Shown: in pieces, positions 33,925 to 46,110 of the stretch
Numbering within the stretch: position 1 is the stretch's first letter
Layout of the letters: each line of letters begins with the position of its first letter
Assembly: GCF_030272615.1 (NCBI RefSeq)
Contig: NC_081413.1
Location: forward strand, 448,364,538-448,428,537
From: Cryptomeria japonica
Taxonomy: Eukaryota; Streptophyta; Pinopsida; Cupressales; Cupressaceae
Direction: 5' to 3'
DNA: 64,000 nucleotides
The notes under the pieces: generated by a model
Seen by the model: only the letters and a program-made list of their open reading frames with translations
Databases searched by the model: none
What the model was told of the DNA's origin: nothing
Position numbers and translations under genes: made by a program

Positions 33925-35907
33925 AGCTAGTCTCTAAGATATTCAAAAGTCTCCTTAGGAAGAGGTTTAGTGAAAATATCTGCAATCTGCTCTTTAGTAT
34001 TCACATGAGCCAGTTTAATTTATTTTGCTTCAACATTTTCCCTTAGAAAATTCAGTTTGATAGAAACATGTTTGGTTTTAGAATGTAATACCAGATTCTT
34101 AGATATATCAGTTGCTGTAGTGTTATCACAATAGATATTAATAGGTTCCTTGCATTTTACCTTTATATCCTTCAACATTTGATTAAGCCATAATACCTAT
34201 GTACAATTAGTTGTTGTTGCAACATATTCTAATTCAGCTATTGATAAATATGTACAACTTTGTTTCTTACTCAACCAAGAAATTAATCTACTGCCAAGAT
34301 AAAATGCTCCATCGGTGGTTCTTTTTCTATCATCCACATCTCCTGCCCAATTTACATCTGTGTATGCACATAATTCAAATTTTTGATCTCTAGGATACCA
34401 TAGTCCAAGATTTGTAGTGCCTTGTAAGTATCGGAACATCTTTTTTACTGTTGATTCATGATTTTCTCTAGGATTACTCTGAAATCTTGAAACAATACAT
34501 ACTGCATTCATGATATCAGGTCTTGTTTGTGTCAAATATAGTAAACCTCCTATCATAGATTTGTACCTAGTCAGATTAATAGGTGTAGATTCATCCCTTA
34601 GTGATAATTTGTCATTTGTAGGCATAAGTGTGCTTACCGGTTTAGAGTTCTCCATCCCAAATTTCTTTAATAACTCCTTCAAGTACTTGGATTGACTCAA
34701 TAATATACCTTTATCAGTCTATGAAATATGCAATCCTAAAAAGAATTTTATTTCTCCAATCATAGACATTTCAAATTCTTGTTGCATTTCAATAGAAAAC
34801 TCTTTACATAATCCATCTTCTCCTCCAAAGATTGTATCATCAACAAAAAATTTTATAACCAGAATGTCATCATTAGTCACTTTGTAATATAAGTTGTTGT
34901 CAACATTACCTTTAGAAAAACTAATCTTCAAAATATACTTATCCAATCTTGCATACCAAGCTCTTGGAGATTGTTTCAACCCATACAAAGCTTTCCTCAA
35001 CCTGCAAACCATATCTTTGTTATCTGTCAAAGAAAATCCATTAGGTTGTCCAATGTTAACTTCTTCTTCAAGATCTTCATTCAGAAATGCACATTTAATA
35101 TCCCTTTGATATACTTTGTAGTTTTTGTGTGCTGCAAAAGGTAAGAATAATCTGATTGCCTCAATTCTAGCTACTAGTGCAAAGGTTTCATTATAATCAA
35201 TTCCTTCTTTCTGAGAATATCCCTTACACACTAGTCTTGCTTTATTCCTGATTACCTTACCATCTTCATTAAGTTTGTTTCTGAATACCAATTTTTTTCC
35301 AATCACATTTTTGTCTTTAGGCTAGGGAACTAATGTCCATGTATTTTTTCTCTCAATTTGTTCTAGTTCCTCTTCCATAGCTTTAATCCATTATTTATCT
35401 TCACATGCCTCATTAATTGATGATGGTTCAATATGAAAAATAAGACATACCTCTTCATTTGCCAGTCTTCCACTTGTCATAACTCCTTTATACTTGTTCC
35501 TAATTATCTGATCTTCAGAGTGATTCAGTCTTACATATCGGGGTGTCTTCGTTTGTTTCTATTCCCCAGTTACTGTGGAATTTTCAGATGATACTGATGT
35601 AACTGGATCTTCATTCTATACTGGTGGGTTCAATGTAGGTTCATTTGTTAGAATCTCTGTTGCCGGTTCAGAGTCTATATACCTTGAAGTTCCTCTGAAT
35701 TGTTCATCAATCTTCACATTTGTACTCTCAACAATTTTTTCCAATCTCTTGTTAAAACATCTATATGCCTTGTTCTTAGATGAATAACCAAGAAATATTC
35801 CTTCATCACTTCTAGGATCAAATTTGCCAATATACTCATCTCTCCTAATATAGCATTTGCTTCCAAATATTCAGAAATATTTAAGAGTAGGAGTAATACC
35901 AAACCAT
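33925..35907 (-). pseudogene. Copia A pol, C-terminal half: integrase end, reverse transcriptase, RNase H
   Basis: Reading leftward: integrase C-terminus with ELWFGITPTLKY and GIFLGYSSKNKAYRC (35907-35740); a Ser/Thr-rich linker; RT from about 35306 with [49 protein letters not shown] and the catalytic FVDDTIFGG (34835-34815; FVDD instead of the usual YVDD), then FEMSMIGEIKFFLGL; RNase H at 34700-34197 with YKSMIGGLLYLTQTRPDI, YTDVNWAGD and AELEYVA; and the pol end DIFTKPLPKETFEYLRD near 33950. Stops exist near 35870, 35630, 35560, 35390, 35321, 34718 and 34196, so this copy is inactive, though much of RT is open. Confidence 0.9.
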
Positions 35908-35912
35908 AGTTA
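35908..35912 (+). other. Target-site duplication of element C (left copy)
   Basis: AGTTA here against AGTTC at 59887-59891: four of five bases agree. One mutation after insertion is the simplest reading. Confidence 0.7.
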
Positions 35913-36679
35913 TGTTGGCAAATCCACACTCCAATGAGACATTGTAGTGATTGAAGGTTTTGTCATTGATGGCAACCTTACAATCCTGACACCAGCAAGG
36001 CAATCCACTGGCAGCAGCAAAGTCAAATTCTACACTGGCACACAGACCACTGGCATCGGCAGTGAAAGGAAGCATACCGACACAGAAGCCGACAAGAATT
36101 TTGTTGTTAATATATTTTGTTTATTATTGTAAAATCATTGTAAGCCGACTTGGCAAGTTGTAAAATGACTCTTATATAAGAGAGTTCATTGAAGAACATT
36201 GTAAGAAGATATAGGTAATGAATGGAGGAATGTAATTAAGCAAAATAAGGCAGACCTATTATGCGAATTATAGGTTAAGGGTTTATGTATGAAGCAGACG
36301 TATAAACCGGTACTGGATCTAGCATAGTAGATGCTATTTTGAAGTAGTACAAGATATTGGATTTATATAATCCATTTTGTAATTGATCAGTGAGCTCTAG
36401 GCACTTGGCCTTCCTGCATGTGCAGGCCCCTCTTGTAGCAGTAAGTGAATATTGTGGGTCACAAATCCCATCGAGGTTTTTCCCACACCGGGTTTCCTCA
36501 TTAAAATATTGTGTTTATGGTGTGTTTTTCATGTGGTTGTTTTTATCTCTGTTCATTGCATTATTTCTTTTTCATCGATATATAGCATTAATATGCTTTA
36601 CATGTTTTAAGTCAAGAAAATCTACAAACCGGTTAGATACTGATTCACCCCCCCTCTCAGTATCTGTGGAATCCTAACA
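35913..36679 (+). mobile_element. Element C 5' LTR (767 bp)
   Basis: It starts TGTTGGCAAATCCACAC and ends GGAATCCTAACA. The TATA-like TATATAAG is at 36173-36180. The U5 hairpin is AGATACTGA (36635-36643), a 13-nt C-rich loop, TCAGTATCT (36657-36665). Confidence 0.9.
36173..36180 (+). promoter_or_regulatory. TATA box in the element C 5' LTR
   Basis: TATATAAG, preceded by GACTCT. It is conserved at 59333-59340 in the 3' LTR and, inverted, at about 63531-63538 in the third family-C LTR. Inferred promoter. Confidence 0.5.
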
Positions 36680-36680
36680 A

Positions 36681-36694
36681 TTGGTATTAGAGCC
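36681..36694 (+). promoter_or_regulatory. Primer-binding site of element C
   Basis: TTGGTATTAGAGCC, the same one-base variant of the tRNA-Met primer site as in element 1. Confidence 0.8.
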
Positions 36695-36750
36695 TAGTCC
36701 TCTATTTTCAGAAGCCTAACATCTTGAGGAAGATCTTGACACCGGTAGAG

Positions 36751-37757
36751 ATGGAAAACTTGATGAAGCAACTAGAAGGAGCTCTCTCAGACTATGATGC
36801 AGAAAAATTGAAAAATATCAAACTTGAAGATGATCTAAAGGCTGCTCAAGATATTATTCAAGCACTTCAAGAAAATCTCAATATTTCAAGAAACAAGAGA
36901 GGAGAACTTTGTGAAAAGATGCAAAATGAGAATGATGAAAAGGAAACTCTTAGTGATCTGATGAATAAGCTAAAACAAGAAAACATGACAACAAAGAATG
37001 AGATGTAGTATATGACTATGAGATTTTGTAAAGAAATTGAAGATAGAAAGAAGAATGAAGAAGACTTGACTAGAAGACTGAATGATGCTAATATGTTAAA
37101 GACAAATCTAATGCATGCACAAAATGACTCAAATGAACTTGTGAGACAAAAAGGTATCTTGGAAGGAGAACTAGCTGCTGCAAATCAACATAAAGAAAAA
37201 TTCAAGAAAAACTCAAAAGAACTTGGTGAATTCTTGAAGAATCAGAAACCTAATTGTGACACTAATGGTCTTGGCTTTGAAACTGGTGAAAGCTCTGGTA
37301 CTGCAAACACATAGGATCATGGCAAACCAGTAAGACAACCTACTACCTATAAATTCAATGGAAAATGCTTTAACTGTAACAAGTGTGGTCATAGAGAAAA
37401 TCAATGTAGATCTAGAAATTATCAGAATACCAGTACACCCACTGGTCAATGTTCAAAATGCAACAAAGTTGGTCATAACTCTAAAAATTACAAAATGAAT
37501 GTGAGATGTTATGTTTGTGGAAGATTTGGACACTTATCTAATCAATGCAGACTAGAAACTAGCATAGGTTATGGAAAGGCTATTCAGAAAAATAATGTGA
37601 CTTGTTATGCATGTAACCAAATTGGGCATATTGCTAAATTTTGTAGAAGCAAGTCCTCACTGGTAAACAACAAAGGTCCTAGTTTGAAAGGAAAAGAAAA
37701 GGTTGAAGAAGTTAAGCATGAATTTTCAAAACAATGGATTAGGAAATCAGAATATTG
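36751..37757 (+). pseudogene. Element C gag: coiled coil plus four zinc knuckles
   Basis: ATG at 36751 (MENLMKQLEGALSDYDAEKL). The first about 185 residues are a charged coiled coil (LKAAQDIIQALQENLNIS and onward). Then come four CCHC-type knuckles: CFNCNKCGHRENQC, CSKCNKVGHNSKNY (last Cys changed to Tyr), CYVCGRFGHLSNQC and CYACNQIGHIAKFC. The protein ends about 40 residues after the last knuckle with a Lys/Glu-rich tail. Only two in-frame stops (about 37006-37008 and 37312-37314) break it, so it is better preserved than element 1 gag. The inferred role is RNA packaging and particle formation, probably with enzymes supplied in trans. Confidence 0.88.
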
Positions 37758-38129
37758 ACAAGAATACTCCTCCACTAGCATAACAAAGTAGCCCTCCAGC
37801 AGCAGGAGAATCTTCATCAAATTGAAGAAAATTCCCTTGAGGGTTTGGCAATCAAATGAGAAACATGCTATTATTCCCTCAATTGATGGTAAGAAGTTAA
37901 AATTACTTCTATACCAACAGATATCTTAAGTGATTACTTAACCTACAAGCATTAAATGTGGTAGTTGGCAGGTTGACATTATAAATTAGTGTTTTTGGCA
38001 CTATTTTACTTCACTGAGCATTCAAACATTCGAAGAGCACAAAATTTCCAGAGCTAAGGCATTTCGAGCAAAGAAGCAAAGCAATTCAGCAATCAATATT
38101 TCCAAAGGCAGAAAAAGGTATTTATAATC

Positions 38130-40234
38130 ATGGCATCCTCTTCTGTACCTGAATTCATAGCAAACCCTACTATAGTGGAAGTAATCAAGTGCTTTAGGCC
38201 CGTTTTACAGTTAGTTCCCAAAATAGCAAAGAAGGATTATAATGTTGGTGCCTTTTCTCAAATCCCCAAAGGAGTAGTTTTTGTAGAAGACCCTAGGATG
38301 TATATTCATTGCCATATAGAAGAATTAGGAGATGAAGAAATTAAGAATATGTACAAGACTGTTATTTGTGATGATTCCAGTAATGTGAAACCTGAACACA
38401 AAATAATTGAAACCCTAAGATTCACAGAAATTCTCTACATTCTGGATTTCCCCAAGGAAGTTATTAGGATAGTATTGAGTACGGTACATGGTGCATTCTT
38501 CTGGCTAGATTTTGTTCACAAAATTATAAAGGAAGCTGTAAAAGCTATAAGAGGGTTACCCTCCACCGGTAACAGTCCTGACAAGACAAAGAAGGTCTCA
38601 AATGACCTAGTAATTAACCTAATAGGTGCAACATTCGACAAAAGGTCTTTAAGGGTGAATGATGTAACTGACATAAATGTGAGATTCATTAGCATGATTC
38701 TAGGCTACAAAACAACACATGCAAACATACTAAATTCAGTTTCCAGCTTATGCATAAAGAGTGCTCATGACATGATTAAGTATAATATGAAAATTGATGT
38801 GTGTGAATGGTTGAAGGATGAACTGATTGACAATCTGGGAAAGATCAAGAAGGATAAGAAAGGGACATTTAGATTTGGCAACTTACTTGTTTACTTAATG
38901 CTACATATAACCAAATAGGTGCCCGATATAGGTAATAAGAACCTTTGATTTGACATACCAGTAGGCAAATAGTTATCTGACTTATTGAACAACATGGGTG
39001 AAAACAAAAAGAATAATATTAATGAGTACTTTCAAGCATTAAAGGCTAGAATGAACACTAGAGTCAGACTATCACAAGAAATTATAAATAAATATAAGGA
39101 TGACATATGTTTTGTGATTAAGAAGGATGAGATCTAGATGGAGGCAGTTATCCCAAGAATAATTTGGGTTACTGAAATGGGTTATGAGATAGATGATCAC
39201 ATCATTGAAACATATACAAAAGCCCTTCTGGAAGGACCCAAGGAACCTAAGGAAGAGGTATTTGGCAATGTTGAAACCATTGAGAATCAAATTCAATCCA
39301 AGAAGAGAGTGAAGAAAGTAGAAGCAACAATGAGGAGAGGTTCAAGGCAGGCTAAGGCTATCAAAGAAGATGTACTTAAACAAACTGGTATCACTGACGA
39401 TGAGTTACAAGCACAACAACCAATAACTCACCTTTCGCTGGTAGCAACTTCTTCAGAGAGTGATATGCCAACAACATTTAAAAGAGTTGTAAGGAAAAGG
39501 GAACCTTCACCGATATCCACACCTTTGCCTAGAAGAACCAGACAAAAACAATAGGCAGTAAGGCCTCCGGCTAAGAAAATAATTCCAAAGAAGAAAAAGT
39601 TAACACCAAAGAAAAGGACTCAACAAAATATTGCTCCGATTGACAGACTGTTGGATGAAATAATAGAGGATGGATAGCTGAAAAACATCAATAAATTATA
39701 TGATTCACTATCAGTTGATGATAAGGAGAAAGTTGAAAACAGTGTAATCCTACACTTAGATATCTATAAGAAATTTTTGATGTAAATTGTAGATGAAGTA
39801 CCAGTAGAACTATTTAAGAGACTTGAAGCTAGAAGGCAAGTTGTTATAGAGATTGACAAGAAAATAAAAATTGAGAAACTACTTGTTGTTTATCATGTTA
39901 ACTCACCAAAGGAGATGGATGATATGATCTCAGAGGCTAACCGGATAGTATTCTCAACTGCACACCGACATATAGCACTTATGGTTGGTAGAGTAAATGA
40001 GGCTACAGAGGAAACTGCTAATGCATGGGATATATTCCTTATTGAGAAGGAAAAATAGGAAGAATATAGAAACCCCAAACCAATCAAGGTATATAAGAAA
40101 GACAAGGATAAGGGAAAAGGAAAGGTTGGTGGACCTCCAAGCATCAAAATAATAGATAATCTACCCCCACCATCTCAAGATACTCCACCGGTAACAACAA
40201 CTGAAGATCAACCGGCTGATGAGAGTATGGATAT
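38130..40234 (+). pseudogene. Element C accessory ORF2, N-terminal and middle part
   Basis: MASSSVPEFIANPTIVEVIK opens a frame that stays clear to 38918 (262 residues), ending at FRFGNLLVYLMLHITK followed by a stop. Further pieces run 39138-39554 and, past stops near 39552, 39676, 39784 and 40056, up to the Tat insertion at 40234. Order: globular domain; helical RVRL domain; basic KKIIPKKKKLTPKKRTQ segment at about 39570-39620; helical domain (LDIYKKFLM, IEKLLVVYHV); Lys/Gly-rich segment (KDKDKGKGKVGGPP). It matches element 1 ORF2 throughout. I recognise no known family. The basic segment may bind nucleic acid or direct nuclear import (inference). Confidence 0.8.
40230..40234 (+). other. Target-site duplication of the Tat element (left copy)
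   Basis: GATAT, identical to 57724-57728 on the other side. It defines the insertion exactly. Confidence 0.95.
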
Positions 40235-41643
40235 TGTAGATAGGAATTTGAAAATCATCAAAGCAAATATAAACATTAACTAGCTCAATCACAAAAACTA
40301 AATTGCAATGACAAATCCTAATTACATTCAATAGAGATACTGAAAATAAGACATTTAAAGCAAATGCAAACCATTACAAACGTGAATGTCTCCTCTAGAA
40401 TTCTCCATTGTCCTTCTTTCTCCTTCAAATTGCATTGTTTGTGGATCTCACCTACAAGTGCATAAGCATGAGATGAAAGCAAGATTGACAAGATGAGATG
40501 ACGGCGTAAGGATACTAGGAGCATGATTGATTCAGATCCCTGATTAAAGAAATTCATCCAATTTATAGATAAATTGGAGAAAAGACAAGATTAGCATGAA
40601 GAGATTTGAAAGGAAATTAAAATAAAGAATAGCAAAATTATGACAAGTGTATGACAAATTGCTATGCAAGGAGTTATGACAATTTATGACAATTTATGAC
40701 AAATTGCTATGCAAGAAGTTATCACAAGAATTTGAAATAGAAATAGAAATTTAGGAATTTAGGAGAAATTAGAAAATTAGGTGAATTAATTAATACTTTT
40801 TCATTCATTAATTAATTCACAAAAAAAGAAGGAATTAATTAGCCAATTAAATAAATATTTAATTGTGACAAGAAGACTTAGGATAAATAAATAAATTATC
40901 TAACCTAGAGGGCAAATGACAAACCAGATTAAATGAATAAATCATAAAATCCTAGAAGATGAATTAGAAATGCAAGGATGACAATTAGGTCTTGACAAAA
41001 GATAATTGATGTCGATTTAATCATAATTTTAATTGACAGAGGATCAATGTTGATAAACAATTGAGATTGGTTGACGAATCGACCAAGATTGATAAAGAGA
41101 CCAACGATTGAGACTGGTTGACAAATTGACCAAGATTGATAAAGAGACCAAATTGAAAGGTACCAATTGATGAGGAACAATAATTGATCCAAATTGACAT
41201 GATTGAAAAGAACAACGATCGATGACAGATCGATCACAAAATTGACGAGATTGACAAGAGGACAAGGATCGATGATGAATCAATCGCAAAATGACAAGAT
41301 TGACAAGAGGACAAGGATCGATGACGAATCAATCACAAAATTGAAGAGATTGACAAGAGGGCAAGGATCGATGACGAATCGATCGCAAAATTGATGAGAT
41401 TGACAAGGATGAGGATCGATGACGAATCGATTGCAAAATGACAAGATTGACAAGAGGACAAAACCCTAATTCGAAATCGATAAAAGTGAGAAATGCAGAA
41501 GAAGGACTCGATGCTCGCAAATGATAAAGACCAAGTGCGCGACATAGAAGAAATGTTAATGCAATGAAAAAACCCTAAAATAAGGCAATGCACAAATTTT
41601 AAAGTATGACTCCGCAAGCGTTAACCAGTTTTAAACGTCTACA
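40235..41643 (-). mobile_element. Tat element 3' LTR (1409 bp, minus strand)
   Basis: On the plus strand it runs from TGTAGATAGGAATTTG to AAACGTCTACA. It aligns end to end with 56338-57723, apart from small gaps (for example about 13 bp near 40410). It contains a minisatellite of about 50 bp at 41230-41470. Confidence 0.95.
41230..41470. repeat. Minisatellite, about 50-bp period, in the Tat 3' LTR
   Basis: Four to five copies of a unit built from GATTGACAAGAGGACAAGG + ATCGATGATGAATCGATCGC + AAAAT, with single-base and small length changes. The matching array in the other LTR is at about 57310-57540. Confidence 0.85.
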
Positions 41644-41660
41644 TTTTGCCCCTCTTTGAG
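41644..41660 (-). promoter_or_regulatory. Polypurine tract of the Tat element
   Basis: On the minus strand CTCAAAGAGGGGCAAAA directly precedes the 3' LTR start TGTAGACG. It has the position and composition of a plus-strand primer site. Confidence 0.8.
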
Positions 41661-42540
41661 ACAATGCGATTTTAAGCATTGTTTCAAAGAACAATAATGA
41701 AAATGCCCCAGACAATAACAATGACATATGCATGCCCCTTCGAGGAATTGGCCGACAACATCTAGAAAAGAGGCCAATTGATCGATAAGAATGATAGAAG
41801 ATGATAGGATTGAACGGATTGAAGATCAGAGATCAGATGCACAAATGACAAGCAGTGGAAGGTGCAAAAGACCGCGACCAACATAAGATGGAGAGAATGC
41901 ACATCCATCTAGGCATTGACAAAGATCTATAAATGAGAGAAGGAGAAGGAAAAGAGCTCATTTGCACTAGCCAAAGTGGAGGAATTGTTACTCTGGAAAA
42001 GGACCCTTGCATAGAGATGGCAAACATTCTAATGGCAGATCACCTCAGGGAATGTGTACGCACCTATAGATGACCAGATGACGTGGGAGCAACGATATGT
42101 ATCTCAAAAACCCATATTGTCAATTTTATGAATTTTGCTTGGTTGCGGGACATTGCGGGGCCCACAAGGAATGAATTAGTTGACATCTGCACCTGTGTGG
42201 GTGCATTTTGCACTTGTGTGAGGATGTTTTGTGCCTGTGTAGGGTACACAGGCACAGGATAGGGAATAGAGGCGCAGTTGTGCACTTAGGACCCTAATTT
42301 GACTAAAAACAGCATGCGTATGATCCCAAAAAGAGGGATAAGGGTAGGATAAGTCAAAATAGATAAGAAACACCCTAATTTGTGGATAAAACAAGAAAAT
42401 GCTGCCCTTAGGAGCAAACCCTAAAACTGACAAAGTGTGCCCCAATTGTGATGGAAAGTTGATAGTATCCATTGATTATGTGGGAGAACAGACCTGACTG
42501 CTTCATGTTGTGATATAGACTCAGGAGCACGGATAGAGAA
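41661..42540. other. Untranslated region of the Tat element next to the 3' LTR
   Basis: No coding supported. A GTGTGGGTGCATT / GTGTGAGGATG / GTGTAGGGTACAC series near 42190-42250 looks like a short imperfect repeat; a similar 'acataggcgcag' series is in the leader at about 56085-56220. Confidence 0.4.
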
Positions 42541-44280
42541 ACATTAGCAGGACTTGGATTATACTATATTACATTCATTCCCGAGATTAGGGTGAACACA
42601 AGACTGCTTTACCGCATTGGTAGAGCGATGGCATTTAGAGACTTCCTCTTTCCATCTACCGACTGGAGAGGCGACTGTGACACTACAGGACATGTGGTGT
42701 ATCCTCCACATTCTGATTCATGGGGAGATGATAGTATATGACCCAGTGACAGGGAGAGATGCTTTGTGCAGATTATTTGAGTGTGATGCAGATGACCTTG
42801 ATATCGTAGAGAGGGAGATCCGCTGGGAGACCATGGCGGCAGAGTACGATCAGCAATATGTACGGATAACAGTGGTTATAGCATGCCTATTAGCAGGGGA
42901 CAGATGAGGACATAGATTCCCTATTGGATGGGGAAGAGTACTAGAGTGGATGGCGATAGAGGGGACTGTGTATGCATGGGGACCATGTGTGCTTGCTATG
43001 CTATATTTTTAGCTGCTTCAGATAGCATATCAGGGGGTGCAGACTTTGAGCTGTGGGGTCACACTATTATAGGTATGGGAATTTGAGCACATAGCCATAT
43101 GTTGACCGATTGCAGAGAGGCAAGTAGTACCACATCGACCATATGTGTACTATTATGGGGGTACACTGAGACAGGGTCCATTTGGATACATATTGTATTG
43201 GCGACATGAGCTAGACAGATTAAGAGAGTTCACATGGAGGCCATATCCTGATTGCCCTGGATGGTCAAATGATAGTGAGGAGCTATCATATTGCAAACAG
43301 GAGAGATACCTGATTGGGTGACCAGTGAATCACCAGAGAGTGATTGAGATGTACCTGCCAGAGAGAGTCAGATGATAGTTTGGAGAGAGGCAGGAGGTAC
43401 CCAGAGGAACTGCACACTTTGCCCGATCTCACAGAGAGACGAGTCAGTGGGGGATAATGATTCAGCCACACATAGCATATGCCAACTTCACATAGCTACA
43501 GCAAAGATAGTGGGATTGGAGATTAGATGTGGAGGACGTCAGGACAACAGAGGAGTATGAGCGATGGTTTGCATGATGTCGGCCTGTGCCATTGACAGAT
43601 CCTGATATTTTGGTACCTAGGAGACAGGAGAAATTCCAACTTGTTGGTGAGAAGGAGAGAGATGATGAGGACAGAGATGAGGATGATGATGAGGATGAGG
43701 GGGATGAGGAGGATGAGGATGGAGATGAGGATAAGGAGGATGAGATAGATTCAACCGATCAAGAGTCATTGCAGGATATACCCATAGAGCCAAAGACAGC
43801 TAGCATAGAGGAGATGGAGATATGCAGGGCTACCATAGCGAGTCAACATGATCACATTGAAACATTAGAGAGATAGAATGCTATCTTGAGGATAGAGCAG
43901 AGATAGCTAGATTGATAGTGGCTCAAGATACAGCAATAGCCCAGGCACAGCAAGTAGGGTAGAGAGTGACCAAGTATATTAGGTCGATTAGGGATGCTAG
44001 TGCACGTGAGATGGCACAGATGTTGGTAGAGACCGGAGAGGAGATACACCATTGGAGGACACTATATGAGAGTGCAATTCCACCAAAGCAAAGAGTAGCA
44101 TCATATTGGGCATGATCGAGGATAGAGAGCTAGCCACGCTCTCGAAGGTCAGTGAGCAGCATGGGGGTGAGTGGACCTATGAGACCACCACAGCCAGGAC
44201 CAGGGATAGGAGGGACATCATCCTTGAGACATGCCAGGGATGAGGAGGACAGAGGGAGCACCCAGTGATAGAGGCACGTG
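42541..44280 (+). pseudogene. Antisense plant-mobile-domain-like ORF with acidic C-terminal segment
   Basis: The plus strand, opposite to the Tat genes, encodes LVERWHLETSSFHLPTGEAT, then VTLQDMWCILHILIHGE (42617-42907), WEFEHIAIC near 43080 and RQGPFGYILYWRHELDRLRE near 43175-43235. The 'RW..ET..FHLP.GE.T.TLQD' block is the hallmark of the plant mobile domain found in MAIN-like host proteins and in some transposons. Downstream, 43586-43876 holds an Asp/Glu-rich stretch (about 43655-43755) followed by a coiled-coil-like segment. Stops near 42592, 42905, 43010, 43065 and 43374 make it a pseudogene here. The function in the element is unknown; capture of a host or transposon gene in antisense is the likely origin. 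Confidence 0.75.
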
Positions 44281-46110
44281 CTCCTTATGACAGAGACATA
44301 TATAGTGTGACATTATGTATTCAGCCTATGGGCCATACTTAGGACAGACAGTCCAATTTTGTACTCTGATATTGTTTGGATATATGATATGATATGAAGC
44401 TATATGATGGGATGCAATGTGTTATGGCTTATGTTTATGTTCCATGTATGGATGGCTTATGCACTATTTATGTACCATTGTGGAACATGTATGAATATAT
44501 TTTTATGTGTTTTTGATGCATTTATAATATGAAATGGATAAAATGATTGATATAATGCAAATGTACTAACCAATGAATGCAGGATGCAACTTATGTTTTT
44601 TGGAGATCGGAGAACTAGACCGAATTGACTGCCCAAACTGACAGAAGAAATGTTAGTAAGAAGAAATTAGACAGAGGACAGTTAGAGATGAAGAAAAACT
44701 TGCTTTCACCAATGCACTTTGTAGGTGAGAACCTTTATTTAATGTAGCAAAGCGGATGTAGAGCATCATGGCATTGAAGGCCAGAGTTGAAACGCAACCC
44801 GTTTTGCAAAAGACATACACATCAAACACAAGGAATGAGTGAAGCATCCTAGGGTGCATACATCAAGGGTTGAGGTATGTGCGGCATTCACAAAGCGAAT
44901 GTACTTATCATAGACACCCAATGATATAGTTGCCCCAGTTTGTGACAAACATTCCACAAACAACAAACACAACAAAAAAAGGAAAGAAAGGAACCATGAA
45001 CCATACCGGTCACTCTAAATCACTCAGTGACATCATCAAGCAACATAGGAACATGATTGAAGCCAAAGATAAATTAGTAAAAAGATAAGACACAGAAATT
45101 CAATGAAGTCAAACAAACAGTCTGATCATCATTGTCAAAAGTGGAAAACAAGAATGATCATGCTGTCTGGTTTCGAGTATGCCACACCCTGTATAAGACC
45201 CATGATAATGTTGACAACGACCAATGGTAATTTTGATGCTATTTGGATTGATGTGAGAACTGTGATTAGGTTGAATGCTTGCTTGGTCGAATAGTTCATC
45301 TATTAATACGTGATTTCATTAAAGCATAATGTTTGATTGAGTGTTGTTAGATGTATACTCAACAATCTGTCTATGCACAAAGGGTACCATTTATGGACAA
45401 AATGCAAAATGCTCATTTTTGGATTTGAATGTTTTGAAAAAAAAATTGTTTTGTTTTTTTTTCAAGACTTTATATGATTTTTAGGGATTTTTTCAGGACA
45501 TCATTTGATTTTTTTGGATTATTTCAAGACAGTTTTCAATTGTTTTGAATTTTTTCAAGACATTATTTGATTTTTTTGGATTTTTTAAGGACATTATATG
45601 ATTTTTTTAATGTTTTTGAATGTTTTCAGGATTTTTTTAATTTTTGAAAGCTCCAGTAATTGATCATGACAAGGGGTGCACACCCAATGAACATTTGAAA
45701 AATATATACAGTGACCAAGATTGAAACATATATACAAGGACTGGAAACCTAAGTATGCAAGACAATGGTGTTGACCAATCATAGGCCTGGAACAGAACAT
45801 TAGGTCAGGACAAGGATAAGCGTGATAAAGCTGTGGGGTCATGATAGATGATGGAGCAATAATCTTTTACACATGGTGCCTATTTGCCAGGTTTTCACCA
45901 TGGTACTTGCCCAAAGCACCTGTTTGCCAGGTTTTTACTAGAGGGCGAATTATTGTTCTTTACTTTTTTTGTTGTTTTTTTTCAATTTTTAACTTTTTTT
46001 TTCCTTTTTGCTTTCACTTTTTGATTTTTTTTTTTTTGATTTTTTTTTCTAGCTTTTTGGTTTTTTTTGTATTTTTTTAGGATCATATTTGAAGAACTAC
46101 TGATAGAAAA
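44281..46110. other. Non-coding 3' region of the Tat element, with repeats and T-rich tract
   Basis: No coding sequence supported. It includes ATG/TAT-rich sequence at 44390-44560, a tandem array of about 31 bp at 45455-45650, and a strongly T-rich block at about 45955-46080 (A-rich on the element's coding strand) just after the integrase end. Confidence 0.5.
45455..45650. repeat. Tandem repeat of about 31 bp, 5-6 copies
   Basis: Units of the type TTTTTCAAGACATTATTTG + ATTTTTTTGGAT start near 45458, 45489, 45520, 45551, 45582 and 45613, with substitutions. Confidence 0.75.

Noticed and set aside
41203-41394. Open frames on both strands through the LTR minisatellite encoding repeated peptides
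   Set aside because: They follow from the unit being near a multiple of three in length and lie inside an LTR repeat. There is no start context or homology.
43586-43876. Acidic open frame as an independent host gene
   Set aside because: It follows the PMD-like segment in the same decayed unit, has stops on both sides, and is better read as its C-terminal region.
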